From NCBI RefSeq assembly GCF_039555335.1, contig NC_092646.1, positions 34,749,380-34,813,379 of the forward strand: a stretch of DNA of 64,000 bases, given 5' to 3'. Below, one piece after another: positions 1-12,964 of the stretch; the first letter of the stretch is position 1; every line of letters begins with the position of its first letter. A model generated the notes under the pieces. The model was not told where the DNA came from and made no database searches. It saw only the letters and a list, made by a program, of their open reading frames with translations. The DNA comes from Amphiura filiformis. Its lineage: Eukaryota > Echinodermata > Ophiuroidea > Amphilepidida > Amphiuridae. The position numbers and the translations under genes were made by a program.

Positions 1-1043
1 GGTATTTCAAAATGTAAGGTAGAAATCATGTTAAAATGTATGAATTTCAAAAGCTTTCGTATTCCGTAGCAGGCCAAAAATGTTGGGCCCCCCAATATTA
101 ACAATTTTCTGGAGCCTCTGGTTAGGTCTAGTTCACCACGTAAAATGTATGGCTCAAAATTCGGACCGCTCGCCATTACTGTCATTGCGAATTTTGAAAC
201 TGTTGACGTTTTAATGATCCCCTATTCCCGGTCAATTATTTTAACTGTGTCACGTGCATGACGCTTGTGGGAACCAACCAAATTTCAGAATAAAAAACAA
301 GATCGCCGATATCGATGTGATGTGGGACTTGCATTGGATTGCACAGAGATTAACTTTGGCAAAATTTGACCTTTCTAGGCAAGTTGACAAAACTTTGTGT
401 GCGTAATATGATAAAAGACAGTCTTAAGTAAGTATATGTCCATCGCTTTTGGTGTTTTGATGTTTTGGGAGGATGTAAGGGATCCCAAACAATGGGTGAC
501 GGAGCCTATTCTTGACTGTGTAATATTCCTTCACCACTCTGCCGTACGGTCTTAGCTTTATACGTTGGACAGATAGTACATTATTATCAGTTTGTGAATG
601 AGATCAACGTATAAGTTCCTTGTACTAGGTTAGGTCCGATGACTATAGGTAAGCTTAAATTATATTTTGCCGTATAGCAAAAGCCTAACATAAATAATAA
701 TAGGCTCTATAATGATAATATTGAATCGCTTATTTTTTGGATGATACAAGAATACATTGCACTTGCTAAAAATATTCGTACGATTCGTACGATTTTTTAA
801 ACTCGTGCAAAGCCATTACAATCAATCAATTAAATGATAAAGATCTACTTAGATGTTGTATAAAACAGATAAAAAAATTAAGCAGCTTCGCTTCGTTGAA
901 GGGAACATTCCATTTTTAGCTCATGAAAATATTCTTACCATTGCAACAATAAATATTCATTATACAATCCAATGGGATGACAAATAAAACAAAATTGCCT
1001 GCCAATTTCCATGCAATAGTGAATAAAATAAAGGTCTACTTAC

Positions 1044-3462
1044 CATGTACCGCAGGGTCGTCTATGTCATTGCATATCTCACGGTAGGTTCTTGAGTTGA
1101 CGAGTTTATTAAAGGCTGGATTCCACCACTCATTGAATAGTGAATCCTTGCGCATCATCATGGCATCACCTAATAGGTTAATGAAGAAATGAATAAAACA
1201 CACACACAAGAAAAACAAAAAACAACGTTCTATCCAGTGACGGACAAGGTAAGGAATAGATTCAAATGTCATTATGATAGTCACTCCCAAGAATCCATCC
1301 TGGAGCTCATTTACCCGCTATGAGAAATCGACTTTCTACCTCGAAGTACGAAACTGCTGGAGAGATTTAGGGACCGTGACATGAAAATTATGGGTCAACG
1401 ACATAAAAAAGCATATAAACTCAATTTTCCCGGGAAAACTTTTCAGGTCCCCCTTAGGAGGGTCAAAACTTTTAAGGGCCTCTCATTTTGCATCAGGCCC
1501 CCTAACAAGTGTTTGTGAACGGTCCCTTAGTGTCAAAGCTTGAGCTAGTTTTATAAATCAGGAGGTTGCAAACACAGGACACGAGTTTCTGACTTTGACA
1601 CTTTGGAAATAAAGGAAACGATGAACAGATGTTAGTCACAAGTCAGGAACGCGTGAACTCGGGGAAATTTCTCAAAAATCAAGATGTTCTTCAGTAAATT
1701 AGACAAATCGCCCAAAGACTTTGTACACCGAACACAGCTGCCAAATTTTCATCACGAGTACCCGAGTTCCTAAATTGAGTTGATTATTCAGAGGTCGGGA
1801 ATTGGGAATTCAGGATCGTCGTCCTAACTTCCCGTGTTCATGTATACATCGGAAGTAGGAAGTAAGGAAGTCGGGAAATGATGTCCTAACTTTCCAAATT
1901 CCCTAAATATATATAGTTCGGTAATCATTTCTCAAATTCCTCACTTTCCAACTTGTTACAACCCTGGATGCTCGGACATAAGTTTCTGAGTAGCAAACCC
2001 CAAGCCTTGGACATAGGCATAGATCCCGGGGGATGGGGGATAAATTCCCCCCAATATTTTGCCTGGGGGATGGTCCATACAATCATCCCCCAATGTTGAC
2101 GCCTGTATGTGGGTTTCTGACCAAATTAACTTCATAGGATTAAAATGGCACAATTTTTTGCGCGCTTCGCGCATTTGTACCATTAACTTATTATGTCGCC
2201 AAAAGGTGCTGAATACACTATACTTCAAGAAATTTTTCCCAACCCCATCCCCCCATGTCAAAAAAAAAAAAAAAAATCCACGCCATTGGAACGAAACAGA
2301 GGATTGCGGTTGTAATGTTAAATGTTTCATTATATACAAATGTAGTTGGGTATATGAAGACTTTGAAATCTGAATGCAAAATAACTATTTTACTGTTTGA
2401 AACACAGCCATTTTGGTTCTTCAATCATTTCGACATGGTTGATACGGTAATGAGTGGGTTTTCATACTGCAAAACCAGATAAGTAAATAAGCAAGCACAC
2501 AATTATTTCACATTAATATAATACATGTCGTCGGGTGCATCACATACTGGTCTATCTTGAATTTTTGACTTTTTTGAGAAAATTGGTATATAGTTCTTTT
2601 TACGGAGCTCTTCCAATACAACAAATTACAGACCTCAATTTTTCCTAGATAATTAGTTATAAAATGTTAATTTAAACCATCTATGATTTTTTCAAAATAC
2701 GTATTTTCACATACTGATCTATCTCGAAAAAAACACGCATTTCTAGAAAATCGCAATTGAAAATCTTCGTATTAAGTTAATCTTTCTATAATTTAATTAG
2801 ACTATACATTTTCCTGAAAGAGGTTTTAAATTAAAGCATATGCTTAACAGATTTATTTATGTGGAATCTTTAATTAAATTTACATATGTAATATTTCTTA
2901 AAACTACACTTAAGTTGTAGTTCTGTATGTGAAATCGTCAATTTCCCGATATCGTATCGAAAGTGCATTACATACTGGTCTATCTCGAGATAGACCAGTA
3001 TGTGATGCGTCTAAAGTCACATCATTGTTCGCGAAATCGAGATAGCCCCCAAGATAGACCAGTATGAAATGCACTTTAAATATGATATCGGAAAATTAAC
3101 TATTTCACATACAGAACTACAACTTTAGCGTAGTTTTAAGCAATATTGCATACGTAAATATAATTCAAGATTCCACTTAAATAAATCTGTTAAGTATATG
3201 CTTTAATTTAAAACCACTTTCATTAAAATCCATAGTCCAATTAAATTATAGAATGGTTAACTTCTATACGAAGATTTTCAATTGCGATTTTCTCGAAATG
3301 CGTGTTTTTCGTGATAGACCAGTATGTGATGCGTCCGACGATGTATATTACCTCCCTGTAGGCATGGCGGCAATTCTTCGGCGACGTACAAAGAGCCATC
3401 ACGAGCAAATGGTAGTTCATTGCTGACAAAAATAGCATCTACCTGTAAAAATAAAAATAAAA

Positions 3463-3532
<70 letters not shown>

Positions 3533-6500
3533 GGCATAATAGTAATAACAATAATAACAATACTACTATACTACTACTACTGCTGCTGCTTCTTCATTGC
3601 TGGAATTAAATATCAAATGGTCATAATTGGCGGTCACTTCAAATCATCCCCAAGTCAACGAGGTTCAGGAATATCCTCTTGTTGTTAATTGTTGGTTAAC
3701 CCGCCACTTGAACAGGATTTAGCCAAAGCAAACAAAGACTAAAGGTATTTACTAATTCTATACATAAATATATTTAAGCTTATTATCCTCTTCAGCAATA
3801 GGATTAAAGATTGGTGTTTGACTGGACTAAAATGAGAAATATGTAGGACAAACATTAGGTACATTATGAATACAACCTTTATGCACATTTTACACTGTAA
3901 CTCGAAATACAATTTGCTGACTTTACGAGCGGTTTGAGATGGATGGTCACATATGTGGTCATTGGCAGGCAGACTGTTTGCGCAGAGTGTAACACAACTG
4001 GCTGCGAAGGAGACTAAAGTAGACGGTACTTACTTCTCTATTGCTTAACGCCTGCAGTAATTCGTCAAAACTGTTATATTCAAATATCTGATCGTCTGCA
4101 ATGTCGTAATCCTATTGAATGAAAGGAAACACAGTATTTTATAAGCGTTACTGGCACTATAATGAAAGACAGAGATAAAAAAGAGTAAATCACGTCTGAC
4201 GTCACTGTCAATTACAATCCTTGATTGGTTAATAGCGTGTACAAGGAAGGCCGATTGACCTGGTGCCGATTGGAGAAAAGGAATAACAGAAAATGGCGAA
4301 AACTTACGTACATTTACAAGGTAAAAAGCAATTTTCTAGGCATTGTTGCCATGGTGCATTCCGGAAAGAAAGTTTCCTACTATAAAGACTCAACTTTTGA
4401 GATTGTTTGTATGTTTGAAGGTGCAAAATTAACAATAAGGCGCCAGGTTATACCACCGCGTTCAGCAAGTCATCATCACGACACAAACAAAACGGGCTCG
4501 AGTTTGATTGACAGATGACGTCAGACGCCATGTATATAGTCTTTTTTATCTCTGTCTTTCATTATTGTAATAAACATGTTAACTTCCTGATGCATTGTGG
4601 GACGGTTTTGCCAAATATTGGTACAACTGAACTCTGACCTATCGGGAAGGGTGCTTTTATTACATAAAATTTTAAAATGGTTTTAAACAGAAATAAAAAA
4701 TGTCTAGTTTCACAAATTATTATCGAAAATAAAATTAATGATTTTTCACATTCTTACAGTAATATTAGGAATTTTTATAAAGATTTTGTTTCCGAGAAGA
4801 AATAATCATATGCACATCAATCATTAGAAGTGGCCTACATCTTCGTCTTTTACGTTTGAAAAATTGGAAAGAGGAATCACTCCAAAAAAACAAAAACAAA
4901 ACAAAACAAACAAACAAACAAACAAACAAAAAAAAAACCCACCGACACTGTAAATTTATTTTTTCGCAATTGATAAAATAATAGCCCAAACTCACCGAAC
5001 TATGCAAAAGACAAAACCTGTCTGACCACCATCTTGCCAAGAAACCAATTTTCGCACCGCTTAGATTGTTAGGGTCAAAGTTCGTAGGGTTACCCGGAAG
5101 TGTTAAGAGCACAGGTGCCGCAGTTGGTGTAAGTGGCGCACTGAATTTGTAGCTCCTAAGTCTTTCCAATGAAGTACCAAACACTGCGAAAATAAAATAT
5201 CATCAGATATCGTGTATTTAAAAATAAAATGTTGTGCAAATGTTTTTTAATTATTGTATACATTAATTTACTTTTTAAATTCCAAAGCTGGGTAAGTTGC
5301 AAAACTGGAGAGCACAGGGACAACATCCAGTATTACAATGTAAATACTGTATGTATACAACATGCATGCAAGTTCTGCTTTCATGCATTACTTTAAATTT
5401 ATGTAAACTTTGTTATTGCAAATATTGTATGTTGCTAATTGTTACACAGGGCCCCTTTGGAGATCAGTACCAGATACTGAAGGGGCTACCCTGGTTAAAG
5501 AAAGAATAAATAAATAGGGTTTAGGACCACAGTAGATGGGCTATGGATTTGCGGATGATGTCACAAGCAATCAATCGCGTGGACTGCACTCACAAAACTC
5601 CGCTCACACTAGCTGAATAGTGTCAGGGACCCATCCGCTTAATATATTGGGCTATTTCAGTTGAAATCCATACACCTCGGGCCACGCACCCCTACCAGGG
5701 AGTGTGACTTGCAAATGGGATAACCTGAATAGGAGACTCCATTTGAAATCTACAACCCTGTGTGGGAGATTAAGATCATGTCATCCATAGGGGGTATATG
5801 GATTTCAACTGAAATATCCCATTCATTCGGCCTCTGAACTGACATCAATGCCTACATTCAATAATTATTAGACTCACATGAACAGGCGTCGAACCAGCGT
5901 CCAAGAAGGCCTTGCTGAGGAAAACTATTATTCCAGCAGGTGAGCCACTCGGCATCTACCAGCGCACAGTTCTTACCGGAAATTTGACATACTGTAAAGA
6001 TAGCAAAAAGGACAATGAACATACATTTCTCCCATTTTTATACGTCATTATTTTATTTGTTATTTCATTCCTTTTATGATGCATTTAAAATGTTCAAATA
6101 AGCCGAGTCGTTTTAATCGCTAACACTATTTATTAAGTGGTAACCAAAGCATGTCCCAACTGTAGCCACAGTTTGCCTCGAAAGGCTCCGAGTGAGAGAC
6201 CCGACTATGCACGGGTGGATCAATATAATACCCATAATTGAAGACCGAATTAAAAAGACTAGTTTGTGTCTGACGTCAGGGCAAAGGCGCGACGTGATTG
6301 GTTACTAACCTGCATTTATGACATCGATAAGGTATCCTTTCAAGACGCGAGTTTTCCGATCGCTGAAGCAGATAAAAGGAAAACACACTTTATTTGATCA
6401 TATTGAATGATCAAAATCAACATGAGCTTAAATCATATTCAATTAGCAGTACAGTACAAAAATGGTGTTTTACTTGAGAACACTATTTCAAAGACACGTT

Positions 6501-9500
6501 TTCTTCTCAGGGACCGTTCATAAACACTTGTGGGCGGGGGGGCGAAAAAATTATCGCGAAAATTTCTTGAGGCCTCCCTTTTCAGATCTCAAAAACTTCA
6601 GGGCCCCCTGTTTGACATGAAAATTATGGGTCAACCCAATAGAAAAGCATATAAGCTAAATTTTCCCAGGAAAACTTGTGGTCATTTCTTTTTCAGGGCC
6701 CCCCTAGGAGAGTCAATACTTTTAAGGCCCCCCTTTTTGCATCCGGCCTCCCCTAACAAGTGTTTGTGAACGGTCCCTTATCATGCCCCATTTAATGACA
6801 CATGATGTACAGTGACTTTTAACAAGTCATGTAATCACCAAGACGTGTCTTAGCGCAATAAGCCCAATCGCCATTGTAACTTCCGGTTTTTGAGAGCAGT
6901 TTTGGGACACTTTGACCTGTGACATATCGGGGAAATTGCTGTAATTATAATTTATTAACTTATTATTGGCATAATGTTATCATAACTATATCTAAATAAT
7001 TAATTTATTCAATAATTATGTTTTTGGGGGTTTGTTTTCATTCTTGTAAAACATTTTAGATTATATTTTTTACGCACAAAAACAATTTTTCTGAATTTTC
7101 CCAATAGGTCAGAGGGCAAAGCCAAACGGATTTACAATTTGTATAGGATCAGCTTCTGGATAAATCTCCCTGGGCGATTTTTGAACCATTTATCAGGTGA
7201 AGTATATACGTTTTATTCTAAACCACCGATAGAATTGAAATGAATGGTACAGTTTTAAAATAACGCACATGTTTCACCATTTTTGTAAAGAATTTAGACT
7301 TTTTACTATAATGTAAACATCTGATTTAAAGGTGGGTAACCTGATTGACAGCCTCATCCCCAACTTTATCAAAATGCAGATTTTGGTATCAGGTGAAAGC
7401 TTATATTTTTCTCATTAACTTATTGAAATTAAGCGTTCCAAATCGGTATATTAACGAAGAAATCGTCAAAAAACTGCCGAATTAGTCTCAAATGTGGTAT
7501 ACCACATTTTTGACTAATTCAGCAGTTTTTTTTGATGATATCTTCGGAAATATACCGATTTGGAACTCCTAATTTCAGTATGTTAATGAGAAAAATAAGA
7601 TCTTTCATTTGATATCAATTTATAACATGATCATGATGATTAACATTAATAAAAACACTGTAGACTACCAGTTTTACGCTGTATTAAATGTCAGTAATTG
7701 CATGAAGAATTAGTCGCATTTACAATGAACATTTACATGATCTTTTTGCATGAATGCTTGAAAGGGACAACAGTTTATGTTATACATAAGTTTCAAAGAA
7801 TTTGATTTTCCAATTATATCAGGTCACCTTCCTTTGAGACTTTATAAAGTAGATTGTCTGATTTAGCAAATCATCGATATAAGCCTGTAATATATTTTAT
7901 AAAGATATTAGGTACATACATGTAAATTACTCTCAGGCTACCCCCACTAGCTTGTATGCTCCATATCCGTGTATCGTAATGGACGTCATCTACTGATCCT
8001 CGTCCACCACAATCAGAAGTACACGAACCTTAAAATAACAATGGTGAAACTAAATTCACTGCATATCCGACAATTCAATCATTTTGCTAGTTTGCTTCTT
8101 TGAAACAAAAGTCATTATACAAAGGCAAAGGACCGCTTCATTAAGTCAAAGATCGTTAAAGAGGCCATTTAACCATATTCGCCAATCACAAGGTCATCTC
8201 AAAACGAGGTTCTACCCGCAAATTGCGTGTTGCGTGTTCGTACGCCTGTCAAACGCATGCTTCTGAGGCGTTGCTAGGAAAGCGAGATAAACTAAAAATG
8301 GACTTTTGGGGTATGCGATTGCATTTACTTTTTAAGCTGTAAATTACGTTTGATAAAGGCTTTGGAACTTTTTTCTTGTTCTTTTTTTTAATTAATTAAT
8401 TTTTATTTATTTTTTTTTTTTAATTAAAGGAAAAGAAAAAAAGTTAGGTGCCTCATTTTAGGGTAGGTCGGGTTACGCCAATCAAACATATTTTAGGCCT
8501 TAGACCAGGTCTAACTATAGAGGCTAGAAATACGGAGGGCTCCTTTACTCTTGCAAAGTCCAAAAGTTAAAACTATACCGACATCTAATATTAAGCTACA
8601 TGTATTTGCCCTTAACAATAATATGGAGTAAGGTATGTAAATACCAAAAGGTTCCTTCTCCGTAGGACTAATCTCCATGGTTATAACAAGAACTATCTTT
8701 TAAAAGATGATTTCATAGAATACAGGTAATATATTTAGAAAGCGAGGGGCAAATACCACCAAGTTAATTCATAATTGTAACATAAAGCTCCATGAGGATC
8801 ACATTCAACAAGATTTACGGCAAACCATAAATATATTCAGTTGAACTTAAAATGAACTTGAAAATGTTTGCTGCTCGAATGTGATCACTTCCTCCAAGTT
8901 TCATTAGATTATGACAACCAATATCCAGTTGACTCTGGATGACTTTGACCTGGCCTTTTTTCACGCGTACTTTAAAGTCCACCAGATCATCAATGATGAG
9001 AACATGCACACTTAAACAGCAAACCAAACATTAACTCCTGTAACTTCCTGTTAACTCTTTAATTCATTACTCCAAAAAAGGTGCGTAGGGCGAGTTGAAA
9101 TTTTGATTGTAAGTGTAAAGAAGTCAAGCGTAACGCGCAAAAAATTTGTATTATATAGATTGTGCGCATATTTCGATTGTTAAGTAAACCAACCTTGATA
9201 ATTCTATAACCCCCCTATTTTGGGTGTTATAAAATCATAACCCCCTATTTTAGGTCTTAAAGGCCTCCTATAAATGTCTGGAAAACACATTAAGTTGGGA
9301 CAAAGTTTGGTGGTATAGAGGTGAACATTGACTTGATTATATTTTAAGCGTACTTAATTGGGTTGTCCTTGAAAGTTTGCCTGGTCAACTGGATCCCCTT
9401 TAAAATTCTATGACACCCGTATAATCATGACCCCCCTTCCTCAGAAAATGACAGCCCCTTACCTCCATTGTAGTCTCTGGGACGGTCTGCTGGACCACCT

Positions 9501-9655
9501 TTGCCTTCTACGTTGATATTTATAGGTGCCTCACCGCCTTTGTTATAATTCAATACTGCAATTACCATTCCAGCCGCAGCTACAATACCGACAATGAGAA
9601 CCAGGATGCACAGGAGAACAAAAACTCTACCTCCATTAGTCCTTTCTTCCCCCAT
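1044..9655 (-). CDS. Gene A: type II membrane protein with family-3 solute-binding-like ectodomain (3' end off window)
   Basis: Eight exons, each with GT/AG sites and matching phases: 9463-9655, 7920-8028, 6310-6362, 5878-5991, 4996-5183, 4034-4111, 3352-3442, 1044-1169. The start is the ATG at 9655, giving MGEERTNGG followed by a hydrophobic stretch at about residues 11-37 and no upstream signal peptide, so a signal anchor is predicted. The ectodomain carries the order of landmarks seen in family-3 solute-binding proteins: KGYLIDVINA, a Cys-rich segment ending GRWFDACS, ERLRSYKFSAP (counterpart of the eR..dFS.P motif), LSGAKIGFL, VDAIFVSNEL, and a C-terminal MMRKDSLFNEWW...TYREIC helix region. 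The short last exon, seen in B and C, should lie left of position 1. All eight exons are open. Function is not known; ligand binding at the cell surface is inferred from the fold. Confidence 0.85.
2529..3340. mobile_element. 812-bp palindromic element beside gene A exon 7 donor
   Basis: Ends CGTCGGGTGCATCACATACT and CGTCGGACGCATCACATACT (right end reversed), flanked by ATGT on both sides. The empty site AATACATGTATATTACC is seen in gene B at 21101. A perfect 32-base palindrome centred at 2986 (core CTATCTCGAGATAG) sits inside. Confidence 0.88.
3463..3530. repeat. (AAT)n microsatellite, gene A intron 6
   Basis: Uninterrupted AAT units starting about 20 bases upstream of the exon 7 acceptor in transcription direction. 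Confidence 0.9.
4162..4562. mobile_element. 401-bp foldback in gene A intron 5
   Basis: Ends ATGAAAGACAGAGATAAAAA and its complement, flanked by TA. Its orthologous copy in gene B is at 22614-23014; gene C has no element there. Confidence 0.8.
5643..5823. repeat. CCATACACC palindromic repeat, gene A intron 4
   Basis: Palindrome running from GTTGAAATCCATACACC to ATGGATTTCAACTGAAAT. Copies stand at the same place in B and C, and unrelated placements occur at 13706-13800 and 49905-50090. Confidence 0.75.
6509..6778. mobile_element. AGGGACCGTTCA MITE in gene A intron 3 region
   Basis: Ends AGGGACCGTTCATAAACACT and its near-complement, with GGGCCCCC runs inside. An end-deleted copy lies at the same place in B (about 25560-25795), and related pieces at 1368-1530 (A) and 19949-20102 (B). 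Confidence 0.7.
7378..7620. repeat. Foldback repeat in gene A intron 2
   Basis: Arms meet at GTGGTATACCAC (about 7494-7505), with CCGAATTAGTC / GACTAATTCAG and TATACCGATTTGGAAC outside. The orthologous copy in B is at 26655-26900; an independent copy is in D intron 3 (54430-54650). Confidence 0.75.
8180..8330. repeat. AACGAGGTTCTACCCGCAAA repeat, gene A intron 1
   Basis: Related copies occur at 29725-29925 (B intron 1) and 49690-49905 (below D, reversed). They share GTACGCCTGTCAAAC and GCGCATGCGTTTGCAGGG-type ends. Confidence 0.6.
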
Positions 9656-9679
9656 TATTGCTGGTTTGCTTTGAGTTAA

Positions 9680-9900
9680 GTTTCAGCTAGTTTCCAAATT
9701 TCGCTGGTACACTGTTCCGTCACCTTGTAGTATAACCAGTAGCAATCCCAATTTGCGTATTGACCTTATTTGCCGGCACAGGCACAGAAAATGCAAAATA
9801 AGCGACTAAATATATATAAATAATTTGACTAAGCGCACCTCTGGCGCCCAATTTTGTGCTACTTTTGTGTGACTGTGGGCATATACGAGAATACTGAACC
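9680..9900 (-). promoter_or_regulatory. Upstream conserved block of gene A
   Basis: The sequence shared with the regions above B and C includes GCGCACCTCTGGCGCCC (plus strand, 9833) and, in A and B, an A/T stretch (TTTATATATATTTA on the minus strand at 9808-9821) that could serve as a TATA box about 155 bases before the ATG. Core promoter assignment is inferred. Confidence 0.4.
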
Positions 9901-10271
9901 CTCTATTGTGTTTGTTCATTTGTGTATGGAGAGCCATTATACTAGAAATACCTTTTAAAAGCATTAAATTAGTATCACCCTGGCGGCCCCGTGCACTGGA
10001 AAACCAGAATCTGTTATTTAAAAAGAAACAAAAATACAAAAAAACCAAAAAAACAGATCCGCCTGTGTACATATAAAATTGGTCTCGAATATTAATGAAT
10101 TAAAAGGAACATACGGGATATAATGAACCATTAACCTGACTCCATGATGGCAGAATTTATTAGTCGTTTTATTCCATGTTTTTACAGTATGTCAAAATCC
10201 CACCTGTCAAAGTAAGTGGAAACAGGGGGACAACTGCAATGCAAAGCAGACCTGTTTCCTGAAGAAATTGT

Positions 10272-11039
10272 GTGAATGCTGACAACAGCACCACATTTGA
10301 TCAAGTGTTCCCCGCAATTAAAGACCAATTATACCATCTGCAACACGGTTTTATCAAGGGTCGCTCCACTGTGAAACAGCTTTTATCCGTTTTTCTTGAA
10401 GTCAGTTCTACTCTGGACAACGCTGGGCAAGTTGATATGATCTATCTTGATTTCTCGAAAGCTTTTGACAGTGTTTGTCACAGCTTGTTGCTTCACAAAT
10501 TGCAATCTTTTGGCTTTCATTCTGACCTCCTCAATTGGTTTCGCGCTTATTTAACAGGGAGGAGGCAGAGGGTTAATGATGGGGTTAATTCCGACTGGCT
10601 TCCTGTTGTTTCAGGGGTACCCCAAGGATCAATATTGGGGCCTATGCTTTTTCTTTTATACATTAATGACATGCCCAGTGTTGCCCATAATTCTTCTTTA
10701 GCTTTGTTTGCAGATGACTCTAAATGTTATAAAAACATCTCTGATGTCTCTGATTGTCACATGCTCCAAAATGATATTGATGCATTATTTAATTGGAGCA
10801 AAACTTGGGATCTCCATTTTCATCCCTCTAAATGCCAGATCATATCAATCACCAGACGTAGGAATGCAATTCGTCATGATTATAAAATGAATGGTGCCGT
10901 TCTAGACCGTGTTAGTTCCATCAAAGATCTTGGTCTTGATATCACCTCATCTTTCACTTGGGATGATCACATTAACAGGGTTGTTAAAAAGTGCAACAAA
11001 GCAAAGGTTAAAGAAAAGCAAAGTACAAAGAAAGGTTAA
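10272..11039 (+). pseudogene. Reverse transcriptase fragment of the LINE
   Basis: Recognisable non-LTR reverse transcriptase blocks in order: QHGFIKGRSTVKQLL, YLDFSKAFDSVCH (catalytic Asp), SGVPQGSILGPMLFLLYIND, FADDSKCY (catalytic FADD), and SIKDLGLDI. The N-terminal part of the domain and any endonuclease are absent. After KKCNKA the reading shifts: about 70 residues expected before LTELTLLPLSFRREY are missing, and that segment resumes in another frame at about 11023-11095. Confidence 0.85.
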
Positions 11040-11490
11040 CCGAGCTAACTCTTCTTCCATTAAGTTTTAGAAGAGAATATGTAGCTCTTGATCAGAGCCC
11101 TCGCAGTACCTTAGAAGATCCAGAGATCCCCAAGTAAAATAAACCCAAGCAAGTGACTAGTATTAGTAAAAGAAAATGTATATAGGCCAATCCATTCTGT
11201 AAAAAATTAATACCACTCCCATGCATCACCCAGCAGTACATGTATTTGTACAGAGCTTGCCGAAGGCAAGCTTCACTATAACAAGTCACCAACAAGTAAA
11301 GTAGGACCACTTATAGATCACTGTCTACCTGAGATATTGGTCTACTCCACACACCAACCGCGAAAGTCCAGTGACCGACGCGCCAGCGGAGGGCTCTTGA
11401 TATTTTGCTGTACACTTTATTGCAGCCAGTAATGAGATTTTAATTGATGTTATTATTGCCAAATCTCAAAACAATTCAATCCCTACAGCC

Positions 11491-11667
11491 GGTCTTTACT
11501 ATAGTGTCAGAGGGCATATGGCATGGTTTTTCATTTTTTCTTTCAATTGGATGGAAAATAGGTTGGCTTTGGAGCAAAGGTCTTTACTATAGTGTCAGAG
11601 GGCATATGGCATGGTTTTTTCATTTTTTCTTTCAATTGGATGGAAAATAGGTTGGCTTTGGAGCAAA
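11491..11667 (+). repeat. Tandem duplication of about 88 bp in the LINE
   Basis: Two nearly identical units, 11491-11578 and 11579-11667, each starting GGTCTTTACTATAGTGTCAG and ending GGAGCAAAG; the second has one extra T. Confidence 0.9.
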
Positions 11668-12323
11668 GCTAGAGAATATGGTGATCGCAATATATTTTTC
11701 AAGTGCAATCTGGGATTATATGACATCAATCTAGATGATTATGTAGTTTTTAATGGTATTAACAAAGACCGTCCCACCACCAGGTTTTCCTCTGATCCTT
11801 TGTTGCTGGTAAATCAGCTTTCTAAAACTGAGTGCCACAAGATGGGCTTTTTTCAGCGTATGGTGCCCATTTGGAACCAGCTCCCTAGAATTATCAGATC
11901 TACAAATTCTGTTGCTTCATTTAAGCAACAAGTTTTGGAGTTTTACCAGTCCAAATTTGCTCGCACCTTTGATGCAACTTCTGTTTGCACTTGGACCTCA
12001 TTTTGTAATTGTCCAAATTGCAGGCAAATGTAACTTAACCTGCATTTTCCCCCTTAATTTATATTTCCTTTTTTTTTTTTTTTTTTTGATTTGGTGGGGC
12101 GGTCTTAGAGGTGCCTGGCACCTGTTCGCTCCAGCCATTCACTGGACTTATTAAAACAGAATATTGTTCCTTTCATAATATTATGTAATTTTTGATGTAA
12201 CTTATGTGCAATATTGTATATTTTTGTGTAATTCTGTGCCAGTGATAAAGTGTAATAAATAAAAATAAAAATAAATTATGCAAAATGATATAAAAGTCTT
12301 CAGTGGACTTCGCTGAACATTAA

Positions 12324-12960
12324 GGGAGGGGTATGGACGTTTGGACAGTATTTATTGTGGGACATTAGAGCACATCATACATATCGAATCGCATTCTGAA
12401 TACGAAGAATGTCCTTCTGATATCAAATAATATTTTGATTTTTTGAAATTCGCAATGTAATGCATCATTAAAAATTGATATTTTTGATATTTAAACAGTA
12501 CTCGAAGTAAACTTTATAAATCTGATGATTTATACTTAACGTGTATGTAGGTGGGATGAAATGCCGACGATCAATGGAAAATGTTGACCTTTCGTATTGA
12601 AGATATGGATTTTTTCCCAAAACACCAAAACAAATTAGGTCTTTTTGGGAAAAAAATCCATATCTTCAATATGAAAGGTCAACATTTTCAATTGATCGTC
12701 GGCTTTTCCTCCCAGCTACATACGCTTTAAGAATATATCATTAGATTTATAAAATTTACTTCGAGGACTGTTATATATCAAAAATTTAAAAAATATCAAA
12801 TTTTGTCATAAATTTTGTATTATATCGTGATTTTCAAAAAATGAAAATTATTTGATATCAGAAAGACATTCGTATTCAGAATGCAATTCGATACGTCTGT
12901 GGTGCTCTCATGTCCGATAAAAATACTGTCGAAACGCCATAAACGCTCATTCCAGATCCC
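12324..12960. mobile_element. 637-bp foldback element flanked by TTAA
   Basis: Arms meet near 12632 (AAGATATGGATTTTTT / AAAAAATCCATATCTT). The outer ends are GGGA and TCCC, and both flanks read TTAA, which fits a piggyBac-type MITE. It has no coding capacity. Confidence 0.75.
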
Positions 12961-12964
12961 TTAA

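Larger units (their letters stand above)
10272..12282 (+). mobile_element. 5'-truncated CR1/Jockey-like LINE, broken
   Basis: The reverse transcriptase part runs to 11039. A rearranged middle follows, then the C-terminal part 11611-12033, which ends with the Cys-rich WTSFCNCPNCR motif. The 3' end is an A-rich AATAAATAAAAATAAA tail at 12252-12280. The motif order and tail identify a non-LTR element. The internal deletion, a 345-base foreign stretch and a tandem duplication make it inactive. It has no counterpart upstream of gene B. Confidence 0.85.

Noticed and set aside
2527-3345. CRISPR-like or regulatory repeat of CATACTGGTCTATC
   Set aside because: Only arms and internal mirrors of one palindromic element; no regular spacers, and the sequence is animal nuclear DNA.
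4225-4518. 97-codon plus-strand frame in gene A intron 5
   Set aside because: Lies wholly inside the 401-bp foldback; the orthologous copy in gene B does not keep it open.
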